Source of the DNA: an uncultured Clostridia bacterium
GTDB lineage: Bacteria; Bacillota; Clostridia; Oscillospirales; Acutalibacteraceae
NCBI GenBank assembly: GCA_937877675.1
Contig: CALEIS010000135.1
Span: 186,001 to 250,000, forward strand
Length of the DNA: 64,000 bases
Reading direction: 5' to 3'
Position 1 is the stretch's first letter. Every line of letters starts with the position of its first letter. Made by a program: the position numbers and the translations under genes. Positions 40,717 through 50,428 of this stretch are shown one piece after another. A model generated the notes under the pieces. It made no database searches and had not been told where the DNA came from. It worked only from the letters and a program-made list of their open reading frames with translations.

Positions 40717-41564
40717 TCATCTTCTAATTGTTCATTCCACCACTCTTTGATTTCAGAAGGATAATCAAAACCTTCACGTTCCATTTCATCAATGTATTCC
40801 TTAACAATGAAGTCAATCCTATCGAAGAGGGGATGCTCAGGGTCACTAATCAAAGACCATACATCCATTACATTTCTGAAACTGTGTCTTACATCAATTA
40901 CATCAAGAAGAATGTACAAGATTTCTTCAGGGTCATTTGTAACGAGTTTCTTTTCAATAGTCTTGACAGTCTTATTGATACGTCCATTCTTACCCTCATA
41001 AGAACGAGTCATTCGGAACAACCCATGTCTCTGGTCAAAGTACAGACGGTCAAAGTAAAGAACTGTGCCATCCTCATTTGTATGAACAACAGTATCCTTG
41101 TACTTGGAGATAGCACGAATAAGACCATTACGTGTAGCAGATTTCCACGGAGTATCACCATCTGTCATCATTCCCCATTCTGCCATACCTACATTTTCCA
41201 CAGGCATCAAATCAACCTGTACATAACGGTCAGTACGCTTGCCATCCTTATCAAAGATAGGGAAAGGTATGCTGTGAATGTCTAAACCTTTAGAATAATT
41301 GTATTCAGGAAGTGTTACATACAAATCGTTCAAACGCTTGGTAATCCCTTCCTTATCCAATCCTAAACGTCTCATCGCTACATTTACATCAAATGCAATG
41401 TCAATGTCTCCACAACTTTCACGAACTAAGAATGAACCACAAGGTACATACTCTCCAATTACCAAACCAAGGGCTTGATAGATATGTTCTCTCAGAACTT
41501 CATAAGTAGTTTCCATTTCCTCCTTATGAATTCGTCCTACTGTCTTTAGTGCTTTGCCTCCCAT
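40707..41564 (-). CDS. pol-beta-type nucleotidyltransferase, 285 aa
   Basis: CGSFLVRESCGDIDIAFD is the GS-x(n)-GDxD motif of the polymerase beta nucleotidyltransferase fold (CCA-adding, minimal NTase and similar); a third acidic residue is likely in YVQVDLMP. Coupled to the ligase-like gene. Substrate unknown; tRNA or DNA end repair is possible. Confidence 0.7.
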   Translation of the reverse strand: MGGKALKTVGRIHKEEMETTYEVLREHIYQALGLVIGEYVPCGSFLVRESCGDIDIAFDVNVAMRRLGLDKEGITKRLNDLYVTLPEYNYSKGLDIHSIPFPIFDKDGKRTDRYVQVDLMPVENVGMAEWGMMTDGDTPWKSATRNGLIRAISKYKDTVVHTNEDGTVLYFDRLYFDQRHGLFRMTRSYEGKNGRINKTVKTIEKKLVTNDPEEILYILLDVIDVRHSFRNVMDVWSLISDPEHPLFDRIDFIVKEYIDEMEREGFDYPSEIKEWWNEQLEDDCK

Positions 41565-41854
41565 AAAATTGTATCGTAATCTGATTCGTTAATTTCGTTA
41601 GTCTCCATGTGTCGCCATAATCCTACCACAGTGAGTCTGTGTTCGTCAAGCTCAAACTTACGAGGATGTCCTGCAAATTCTCCCAAAGTCTGTACTATCT
41701 TTTTGAATTTCTGTTTACCAAATATCTTATACATCTGTCCTTGTGTCCAATCGACAGTTTCAGTCTTGTAAAGCTCTTGGTAACGGAAGTAATCTCCTTC
41801 CAACACAATTACCCATTCGTTAGGTATTCCGTATAATACTCCTGTAAATTTCAT
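41546..41854 (-). CDS. hypothetical protein, 102 aa
   Basis: MKFTGVLYGIPNEWVIVLEG; ends overlapping the nucleotidyltransferase start by 19 nt. The ATG lies 3 nt from the predicted transcription start. Unknown; first gene of the operon 41854-39685. Confidence 0.6.
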   Translation of the reverse strand: MKFTGVLYGIPNEWVIVLEGDYFRYQELYKTETVDWTQGQMYKIFGKQKFKKIVQTLGEFAGHPRKFELDEHRLTVVGLWRHMETNEINESDYDTILWEAKH

Positions 41855-41863
41855 GGCACAGTT

Positions 41864-41892
41864 ATTATACTACAACTCCTAATCTCTGTCAA
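41864..41892 (-). promoter_or_regulatory. early promoter TTGACA-17-TATAAT
   Basis: -35 TTGACA 41887-41892, -10 TATAAT 41864-41869. Confidence 0.8.
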
Positions 41893-41908
41893 TACTTTTT
41901 TGAAGAAA

Positions 41909-41935
41909 AATAAAACCCTCCATCTCAGGAGGGTC
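41909..41935 (-). terminator. intrinsic terminator
   Basis: ACCCTCC/GGAGGGT around TGAGAT, then TTTATTTT, after the small NrdD piece. Confidence 0.75.
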
Positions 41936-41967
41936 TATTATTACATTCTGTTATCGAGGTTTAGTAA

Positions 41968-42144
41968 TCAGCAACCACAAGAGCATTGACAACCCTTGAC
42001 CTTAAAGAACTCACGCTCAGCGAATTCTGACTTCTTACCAACATTGAATGAATTAACATTACGATAGTAACCCATTACACGAGAGAATACCTCACAACGC
42101 TGTCTCTCACCCTCATACTTACTTAAAAATTCTTTCTTGCCCAT
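41968..42144 (-). CDS. detached glycyl-radical C-terminus of NrdD, 58 aa
   Basis: CEVFSRVMGYYRNVNSFNVG followed by KKSEFAERE matches the C-terminal glycyl-radical segment of class III reductases (pattern RVxGYxxxVxxxNxGKxxEFxxR); the Gly of RVMGY would carry the radical. The main NrdD (43022-44962) lacks this segment. Ends in a Cys-rich tail GCQCSCGC. A separate methyltransferase gene lies between the two parts. Confidence 0.7.
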   Translation of the reverse strand: MGKKEFLSKYEGERQRCEVFSRVMGYYRNVNSFNVGKKSEFAEREFFKVKGCQCSCGC

Positions 42145-42155
42145 AATTGTATAAC

Positions 42156-42163
42156 TATTTACA
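42156..42163 (-). promoter_or_regulatory. late promoter box TGTAAATA
   Basis: Late-type box 11 nt upstream of the ATG at 42144. Confidence 0.4.
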
Positions 42164-42242
42164 TGCTACTTTTTGCTATTTCTCTTTTATTATTTCTGAA
42201 TTTCTGTTGAATTTCCTTATTCATTGTCGTAGCATCAATGAC

Positions 42243-43022
42243 TTATGAAAAATCAACAATTTCTAATCTTTTTTTGGCATACTCAGTTTGAGCTTCTGAT
42301 AGTTCAATGCCTATGTAACTCATACCCAAGTTCTTACATGCCATTCCTGTTGTCCCTGTTCCACTAAAAGGGTCAAGTACAACCATTCCCTCTTTACCGT
42401 ATAATGACAATAACTTCTCACACAACTCTGTGGAATATGTGCATTTGTTCAAGTCATTAGTTCCATCGTTATTCTTTGCTTCAATGAAGTTGTAATAACA
42501 CTCATAAAACTTCTGTCCATGATGACTAACACTCTTCACAGCCTTGTTTGTAGTGAATGTTTTTATCTCATCCTTTCTACAGAGAACAAACACATGCTCC
42601 CAAATTCTTGTCAACTGAGTGGCTGATACATTATTAGGAATAGCACTTCTTTTCTTCCAACAAATGTCATCTGCCATTGTGAAGCATGTATTCCTAAAGA
42701 TGTCTGCTAATGTCAAATACATACATTCTGTGTTCATTCCACCATAGTTCATGTTCCATAAGATTACTCCATTAGGTTTCAATACACGCTCAAACTCTTT
42801 GAAGTATTGAAGCATCCACTCAGAGTATTCTTCATTCGTCATTGTATCAAGTCTGATGTCATAACGAACAGTAGGATGTCCCTTTGTGTTCTGCTTTCCT
42901 AATGTTGCTCCACCTTTTTTATTCGTATTATAAGGAGGAGAGGAAAGAATGATGTCGATAGAATGGGAGGGGTGGTTTTTCAACCACCCCAATGAATCAC
43001 AGTTATGAAGTTGAAGATTCAT
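42243..43022 (-). CDS. beta-class N4C/N6A DNA methyltransferase, 259 aa
   Basis: DIILSSPPYNTNKKGG (SPPY) near the N-terminus and DPFSGTGTTGMACKNLG near the C-terminus give the beta-class motif order. Starts on the NrdD stop. Inserted between the two NrdD parts. Confidence 0.88.
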   Translation of the reverse strand: MNLQLHNCDSLGWLKNHPSHSIDIILSSPPYNTNKKGGATLGKQNTKGHPTVRYDIRLDTMTNEEYSEWMLQYFKEFERVLKPNGVILWNMNYGGMNTECMYLTLADIFRNTCFTMADDICWKKRSAIPNNVSATQLTRIWEHVFVLCRKDEIKTFTTNKAVKSVSHHGQKFYECYYNFIEAKNNDGTNDLNKCTYSTELCEKLLSLYGKEGMVVLDPFSGTGTTGMACKNLGMSYIGIELSEAQTEYAKKRLEIVDFS

Positions 43023-44962
43023 TATGCCTTATTGGGGTCAATTTCATCAGCATGTTTTGCCATCAACTCCTTGTCACACAACGGACAGAACTCATGGATA
43101 CCAGGGATTCTGCCATGCTTAGGACATGTGGAGAATGTTGCTGTGAAAGAAACATAAGGAAGTCTATAGTTGGTGAGAACTTTACGAAGAAGAACTTTAC
43201 ATTCCTCTGCTGTTACATCCTCATCATTATAAATGTGGAGAACCGTACCACCTGTATATGCCTTCTGTAAGTCATCCTGTAAATCCAATACTGCAAATAC
43301 ATCATCGGAGAAATCTACAGGAAGTTGTGAAGAGTTGGTGTAATAAGGAGCATCAGGGAAACCTGCCTGAATAATGTCAGGATAACGCTTAATGTCTTCA
43401 CGAGCAAATCGTGTAGTAGTACCCTCAGCAGGGGTTGCTTCCAAATTCCACAATGCCTTACCTGTTTCCTGATAACCTACCATTCGCTCATTCATCCACT
43501 TGAGAATATCCAATGCCATCTTCTGTCCACGTGGGTCAGTAATGTTATACTCATCATTGGTGAAATTACGTACCATCTCATTCATACCATTTACACCAAT
43601 CGTAGAGAAGAATGTATCCAAGGTACGAACATATCTGCGAGTGTAAGGATAAAGACCACGAAGATTCATCTCCTCTACAAATGCACGCTTCTTATCAAGA
43701 GTAGAACGTGCCATGTCCATCAACTGTCCAAGACGCTTATAGAGAGCCTTCAAATCTCCCTTGTAAAGATAACCAAGACGAGCCATGTTAATAGTTACTA
43801 CACCAATAGAACCTGTCTGTGCATCAGAACCAAAGAGACCACCACCACGCTTTCTAAGTGCCTTACGGTCAAGCTGCAAGCGACAGCACATACTTCTTAC
43901 GTCATCAGTAGAGTAAGCACTTTCATCACGGATAGTGAGCTTACCGTTTTCATCACGGAGATACTGAGAGCCAATGAAGTTCTGGAAATAGGTAGAACCA
44001 TAGAGAGCAGCATTCTCAAAGAGGAATTCATACTCAGGATTATCCCATTCAAAGTCCTCAGTAATGTTTACGGTAGGAATAGGGAATGTGAAAGGCTGTC
44101 CTACGCAATCACCCTCAGAAAGAACCTCATAGTACATCTTAGAGATAATCATCATCTCTTTCTTGAAGTGTTCATAAGTGAGGGAATAGAGAATAGTTTC
44201 CTCATCACTTTCAAAGTCATTGAGACGCTTACGTGCTTCTGCGAACAATCTATTCCAACCCTCATTATTAGTATCAGTTTCGCTCTCACAGAACTCACGA
44301 TAATTACGAACAAAATAAGGTTCTTCACCACGCTGAGGAGCAAGATACTTCATATGATTAGGAACAGTCATGTCAATAGTAACATTGCTGAAAGGAGACT
44401 GACCCCATCTGCTAGGAACATTGAGATTATAGACAAATGAAAGTAGAGCTTTCTTTACATCACGTTCATCAATACCCTCTACTGTCATATCAAAAAACAC
44501 ATAAGGTGCAAGGAGAGTATCGAATGAGGAGAAAGCCTGAGCACCTGCCCACTCACTCTGTAGAATACCTACGAAATTAGCCATCTGACCTAGTGCTTCA
44601 CGGAAATGCTTGGGTGGCTTAGAAGATACACGGCTTACAACACCATTGAAACCTTCCTGAAGCAAACGCTGCAAATCATGTCCACAACAATAAGCTCCAA
44701 GAATGTCAAGGTCATGAATGTGATAATCGCCATTACGGTGAGCATCGCCTTCCTTCTTAGTGTAAACCTTATCAAGCCAATAGTTAGCAATAGCTTTACC
44801 TGCGAGATTATTCACAAGCCCTGCTGCACTATAACCTGTATTAGCATTAGCATTGATACGCCAATCACTCTTGTTAATATACTCTTCAACTGATGCTACG
44901 CAATCCATCTTCGTAGCACGAGCAGAGTCCGCTTTAATTACATCTTGTAGTCCTTCAATCAT
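43022..44962 (-). CDS. nrdD: anaerobic ribonucleoside-triphosphate reductase, main part
   Basis: 646 aa. HIHDLDILGAYCCGHDL, FVYNLNVPSRWGQSPFSN, GVVTINMARLGYL and FFSTIGVNGMNE are class III reductase signatures. The C-terminus has the zinc site CPKHGRIPGIHEFCPLC but stops before the glycyl-radical segment, which is encoded separately at 41968-42144. Makes dNTPs in anaerobic hosts with NrdG (35893). Confidence 0.93.
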   Translation of the reverse strand: MIEGLQDVIKADSARATKMDCVASVEEYINKSDWRINANANTGYSAAGLVNNLAGKAIANYWLDKVYTKKEGDAHRNGDYHIHDLDILGAYCCGHDLQRLLQEGFNGVVSRVSSKPPKHFREALGQMANFVGILQSEWAGAQAFSSFDTLLAPYVFFDMTVEGIDERDVKKALLSFVYNLNVPSRWGQSPFSNVTIDMTVPNHMKYLAPQRGEEPYFVRNYREFCESETDTNNEGWNRLFAEARKRLNDFESDEETILYSLTYEHFKKEMMIISKMYYEVLSEGDCVGQPFTFPIPTVNITEDFEWDNPEYEFLFENAALYGSTYFQNFIGSQYLRDENGKLTIRDESAYSTDDVRSMCCRLQLDRKALRKRGGGLFGSDAQTGSIGVVTINMARLGYLYKGDLKALYKRLGQLMDMARSTLDKKRAFVEEMNLRGLYPYTRRYVRTLDTFFSTIGVNGMNEMVRNFTNDEYNITDPRGQKMALDILKWMNERMVGYQETGKALWNLEATPAEGTTTRFAREDIKRYPDIIQAGFPDAPYYTNSSQLPVDFSDDVFAVLDLQDDLQKAYTGGTVLHIYNDEDVTAEECKVLLRKVLTNYRLPYVSFTATFSTCPKHGRIPGIHEFCPLCDKELMAKHADEIDPNKA

Positions 44963-44998
44963 AACTGTGTAATGTGTAATCTTTACTTACTGCCTTTC

Positions 44999-45027
44999 AT
45001 TATACGGCAGTTCTATTCATTTGCATG
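44999..45027 (-). promoter_or_regulatory. early promoter, -10 TATAAT with AGAACTGCCG
   Basis: -10 TATAAT 44999-45004, conserved spacer element, weak -35. Reads into nrdD with a 30-nt leader. Confidence 0.5.
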
Positions 45028-45072
45028 ATTTTCAGATAAATTTCACTCATAATCTTTTGAGTGTTTGAGGAT

Positions 45073-45080
45073 GATAAATA
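45073..45080 (+). promoter_or_regulatory. late promoter box GATAAATA
   Basis: Late-type box 9 nt upstream of the ATG at 45090. Confidence 0.6.
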
Positions 45081-45089
45081 ATACACAGA

Positions 45090-45536
45090 ATGTTTAAGTG
45101 TTTTAAATTTATTGATGACATGATGAAGCAGCTCAATGAAGCTGATGAAATGCCTATGGATGATGATACTGAAATGGGTGGTGATGATGCTGCTATGGAA
45201 GACCCTGCTGCTGAGGGAGATATGGATATAGAAGGCGGTGAAGCCCCTGTTGAAGGTGCGGAAAGTAACCCTGCTTCAAATCCTGAATAGATTGCAGAAG
45301 TAGATAACGGTACGTTTATTTCTGACCTTGGTAATGCAGAAGTAGCAAAAACACTTCTCAAAGCAGTAACAAAAGCATTGCCAAATGAAATTATACCTCC
45401 TCAATTTGAAACTGTCACAACTGATAACGCTAATGCAGTAATTCAATACGCAAAAAATCTTCTTCAACTTGATGGTACTGATGAAAGTAATCCATATGAA
45501 AATATGACTTACGATGATGCTCTCAAAAATGCTTGA
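45090..45536 (+). CDS. TAG-recoded acidic protein, candidate capsid-targeted, 148 aa
   Basis: MFKCFKFIDDMMKQLNEADE has an LNE/A site like the internal-protein family, then a very acidic linker (Asp/Glu/Gly/Ala), TAG at 45288-45290, and a second half rich in Asn and Leu ending TGA. Late-type promoter. Likely virion protein. Confidence 0.65.
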
Positions 45537-45544
45537 GAAAAAGC

Positions 45545-45573
45545 TTGACAATTTTAGATTCATGAGATAGAAT
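45545..45573 (+). promoter_or_regulatory. early promoter TTGACA-17-TAGAAT
   Basis: -35 TTGACA 45545-45550, -10 TAGAAT 45568-45573. Predicted start at 45580, the ATG. Confidence 0.6.
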
Positions 45574-45574
45574 T

Positions 45575-45602
45575 GGGCTATGAGAAATCATAGCCCTTTT
45601 TA
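45575..45602 (+). terminator. terminator overlapping the next start codon
   Basis: GGGCTATGA/TCATAGCCC around GAAA, then TTTTTATT. The 5' arm contains the ATG of 45580-46041. RNA started at 45580 lacks part of the arm and escapes. Confidence 0.65.
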
Positions 45603-46041
45603 TTGTCTAATACCTGGCTCATTTCGTCCTCCTCATCAAGGACATTATGAGATGATAAGTCATTACCAATCTCTTGCTAGTGAGGCAGGAGGTAAGGTGA
45701 TTGTAATGGTGTCTAAACCATCTAAGAAGAATGAGAGATTGACAGGGAGTGGACAGGTAATTACTCCACAGTTTGCTAAGGAGAAGTTACATGAAATGTT
45801 TGGAGATAGTATTGAAGTAAGAATCTCTGAGCAAAGCCCTGTACGTGATTGTTATGAATTTGGTTCTGAGATTACGGAGGGAACTGTAATGTTTTGCTGT
45901 GCGAATAAGGATAAGGATATTGAGAGATTTGATATGATAAAGGATTACTATAAAAAGAAAAACCCCCACATTAAAGTGGAGGTTAGTCCTTTTGAGATTA
46001 AGACACAGATAAGTTCTAGTGAGATTAGAAGTAATATGTAA
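45580..46041 (+). CDS. cytidylyltransferase-fold nucleotidyltransferase (NMNAT-like), 153 aa
   Basis: IPGSFRPPHQGHYEMI carries the HxGH motif and ISSSEIRSN the ISSxxxR motif of the nucleotidylyltransferase alpha/beta phosphodiesterase fold (NMN, phosphopantetheine, FMN adenylyltransferases). With NadE at 61812 it may serve NAD synthesis. One of two plus-strand early genes. Overlaps the convergent tail gene by 17 nt. Confidence 0.75.
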   Translation: MRNHSPFYCLIPGSFRPPHQGHYEMISHYQSLASEAGGKVIVMVSKPSKKNERLTGSGQVITPQFAKEKLHEMFGDSIEVRISEQSPVRDCYEFGSEITEGTVMFCCANKDKDIERFDMIKDYYKKKNPHIKVEVSPFEIKTQISSSEIRSNM

Positions 46042-49000
46042 TATTATCAGCAGTATGTCGCCCTTCTGCACCCTACCATTCGATAAGGTCATATGATTTA
46101 TTTTTATCAGTGAAAGTAAACCAATACATGATATAATCACCTGCACTAAAAGCCTAATTCAACTACAATTGACCTGTACTCATAGGTATTGAACATTTCT
46201 TAGCATCCTGTGGTATGTATTTTACTACTTGTGTCTAATTACCTTTTTCATCCTATTCAGTTACAATGGTCATTTTTACTAAAATGTAATTGATAGCCAA
46301 ATTTGTCATATCTTTATAATGAATGTTACATTTTACACTGAAATATTTGTAAGGTGCTACATTCTTTACTTGGTATGAATAATCCATAGCTTGATTCGAC
46401 TTCAATTTTACGTCTAATTGTGGAATGATTTGGTCACATGATGTATCATTTACATCCCAACCACATTTATATATTGAACTTGAAACATTATCAGTATTAG
46501 CCGAATGATAATCAATAGTCATCGTATATTTGCCAGGTTTTCTATATGGTATACTGACACTAAAGTTTGAACGAATGTTGGATTGATATACTTCTTTACC
46601 TTGCTAATCATACAATTTACAAATTGCATCATTAGTATCTAAAATTTCAGATGGTGATAAGATACCTTTCACGTCTATTCTCATATAGTCATAAGCACTC
46701 TAATAATTGGAGGAAACTTCTATATTTTTTTCTTTTAAGAAAGATTTAACATCTGTCAATTTTGTTGCAGTCCAAGTATCATCAAGGGTCTAAACACATG
46801 GCTAATAACGGAAGATTTTAGCATTTGTGTCAATGTCAGTATAACGACAACCTTTGAAAAGAATCTTTAGTTCATTATCATCTACTGAATAATAATTGGC
46901 ATCCTTACCATAACTATAATATACATCATTAGTGTTATTTGGAGAAGTCCATTTATATGCTTTCTTTATATTATAAACACTTGTGTTTATCAATTCATAA
47001 CCGTTTCTTTGAATATTATCTTTATCGAGATACACTTTAGACGATGAAATGTTTTCATTTGTGGTGTCAATATTCAAAAAGTCTTCATATAAAGTAAGAG
47101 GTGTTCTAGTGATACAATATCTTCTAGGATATTGTTCTTTTCTTTTATATATTGAATCTTTAGAATCGTATCCTACTGCACTAATATCAGAAGATTTCAA
47201 ATCAATTATTCCATTCTAATCTGCTTCATATGCATAGTTTGTTTCTAATCCAAACTAACTAATAGGTAAATCAAATGAACCATCAATGTTTGGCGTAAAT
47301 GATTTAGTTCCACATAAAATTTCCAAACCTCTTTCTGAGTTATCTTCGGAAAGATTTATTAGCCCTTTCATATATGGATAAAATCTATTACCTATCTTTT
47401 TCAAATATGATACAAAATTACTAATGGTAAGTCTAGGTACAGGATAATTGTATGTATAATAATTGTTCTAAACTCCATCAATAACTTCTTTATACATTCT
47501 AATATCTTGTCTCTGACCAACATACTTATTCATTGGAATTATATGTCCAATCTCAACCTTATAAATTCCATTAGGAATGCTTTCACAAGAAATTTTCTAA
47601 CTAAAGTATCCATCGGTCGTTGGTTTATAATCATCAAAAGGTATCTTTTTATCGACAATATAACTTATAACCTTTTCAGGATTTTTAGTAGACATTTGTG
47701 AAACACGATATAATACATCACCTCGCTCAGGTTCATTTGTTATCCTCCAAGAAGTTTCCATCTTTTTATTGTTTATTGAAACCATTGGCTAACTCACATT
47801 ACCTACACTTGTGTATAATAATGTGACAGAAGGAATTTCTGCAATTTCAGAACCCTAATACACGTTGCTCTAATACATATCATCAGAACTTTTACATATT
47901 TCCTTTACTTCAACACTAAATGTATATTCTCCATTTGGTATTTCCCTAAATGGAATTTTAGTCTAATAATATGTTTCTGAAATTTTATCTTCTTTGCCAT
48001 TCTAATCAGTTATAATAACCTCTTCCGTTTTAGGATTTTCAAAGTTAAGGTCATATGTTATCAATAATGGCTATAATTCTCTGAAATCATCAGCATGTTT
48101 TATATCAATACCACTGTTTGAATCATCATATTTGCTTGTTGTCAAATGCAATTTTGCATATTGCAAATGGTTAGGACAAGTGTCTTGTGGCAAGCAATAT
48201 CTGAATATAATAACTTTGTCATCATTTTTACACTATGTTATTGGTGAAGATTGTGGCACTTCTAATTTATCAGGTTGAATACTTTCACTTGTCTTTTTAT
48301 ATACATACTGAGATACTCCTGATACACCATTGATACCTGTAACCTACATGTATATTTTGTAAATACCTGTCTCCAAGTTTTCCTTTATACCATTTACTAC
48401 ATTGTAAATCTTAAAACTTCTTTGATTCTAATTTCTCTAAATGTTTGAAACCTCAACATCATCAGGACTACAAACTTTGTAACATTTTGGTATCCAATTA
48501 CTTTCAATGTTTACATTTTTCTAATCAAATGAACAACTAAAACATGTATATTTTCTATTAGGTTCATTCTCCTTTTCTTCAACCTATTCAACAATATCCA
48601 CATTCAAAGCAATAATAGGTACATCTGACCAATTCCATATTATACTTTCTTCATTTACAAACTCATCAGCATAATCCTAAGAAATATAATCGTCACTTAT
48701 ATAGACAATCTAATCCTATCCATAAATCTTTTTCCAATTCTTTACAGCGACTACAATCAAACTATCATCTCTTTTATCATTGAGAACAAAACTACTTCTA
48801 TTCTAATTTGAAACATTTGCACTCTTCAAATTGTACTAAATGCCTAAATCGTAAAATGATTTATAAACGAGTTTATAAGGGATATATATTGTGACTCTAT
48901 CATCGAAAGAACTATAAAAAGTGATTGCAATTTTTGGTAAAACTCTAACATCATCTGTCAAATAAACATTGAGTTTATCCACATTAAATGTATGTTTTAC

Positions 49001-49279
49001 AATTTTCCAATTCTACTAATTGAAAATACCTAAAGAAGATGATGCTGAGTACAATTTTTTGATATACGTATCAGAAGTATTATCACCCCAATCAATTTTT
49101 ACTTTGATAATTTCGACACCTTTAATCGAAGTATCGTTATTTTGAAAAACAACACCATCAAAATCGAGAATGAACTCATCGTTATTGAAAATCTCAATAA
49201 CACCTTTCATTATATTTTGTGTTTGACCATTTAGATAATCGGTCAATTGGTATTTTTTGACAATCTGTGCAGCACTCAT
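46025..49279 (-). CDS. TAG-rich tail/baseplate protein, 1084 aa
   Basis: Single frame from ATG 49279 to TAA 46025 with tens of in-frame TAG codons (first at 49016-49018) and no TAA/TGA. Read with TAG as Gln it gives a coherent beta-rich protein; the N-terminus has IDWGDNTSDTYI, PKD-like. Probably a tail, baseplate or fibre protein. The standard code would give only fragments. Confidence 0.75.
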
Positions 49280-49292
49280 ATTTTTCTTTTAC

Positions 49293-50426
49293 TTATTTTA
49301 CAACAAATCCCTTTGGTTTTTTATATCCAAAAATAGCATATGGTGTATACATACTAGAATCTGTATAATTGGAGTCCTACCAAAATCTTTGTAATTTACT
49401 CTTTGAACTTGATTCATTTGTTACTTTTGTTCTTATACTTGACGCATTCTATTCAGACCAAGAATATGTTTTATTTTTATGGAAAGTAATCAAATACACA
49501 ACGCCTTCCTCATACTAGTAATTATATAACTTAGGGAAGAACCATTCATATTTCTAATTATTGCCATAATTACCTGTATTACGAGACACACATAACGGTG
49601 TTGAATTTTCAAGATAATAACTAATATCTGTTGGTATTACGTTACCTGCTGTTGTCTATCCCTCAATCACATTCTGACATTTTCTTATTACACAATATAC
49701 ATCACTAAAAGCCTAATTTGGGTCTTTCTTTATACTCAAATAATTTAACCCATCCATTTTAGTATCTGTTGAGTTTGGTACATATGTAAACGCAGATATA
49801 TTTTTATCTACTCCACTAAAAGTTGAACTAGCCATTGCATCATGTTCTTTCTAACATTCCTAATTATATTCTATTGATAAAACATCTAACAACTAACGCA
49901 ACTAGCATAATTCCTATTCAAAAAGAGAGTTACCACCTCCACCACCGATAATCGAACTTATTTTTAGTAACTAAGATTCAACATAATCCTTAGATGCTAT
50001 TGTATTTGTATTAACAGATATCTTTGGATTTTTATCTGAGTTAGATGTATCTACAATTATACCTGTTCCTTGAACAATAGATTGAATACCATCACCTCCA
50101 GTATCATCATCACCCGAACCAGAAGCTTCATTAGTTATGGAAGTTGGTACATAAATGTTATAATCAAGAGTTTGACCTTTCCATGTACCTGTCTAATGTT
50201 TTATTCTGGCAGTTCCTAAATGAATGTTTAGTGTATATGGGTCAATATATAACTGTGTTTTTATATTATTTGCTATACCTGGTGAGTTTATATATACATA
50301 GTTCAAATCATTTGAATTAGAAATCTAATTCTATACAGAATTTATAGAACCGTAACTTTTACCTCCAAGATATAAGTCTGAAGGATAAACATCTGAACTT
50401 TTTATATTGACATCTTTTTCACTCAT
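49293..50426 (-). CDS. TAG-rich tail fibre/structural protein, 377 aa
   Basis: ATG 50426 to TAA 49293 with many in-frame TAGs. The segment QGTGIIVDTSNSDKNPKISV and ASKDYVESQLLKI is typical of phage fibre and neck/baseplate proteins. Starts 3 nt after the stop of 50429-51574. Confidence 0.7.
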
Positions 50427-50428
50427 AA

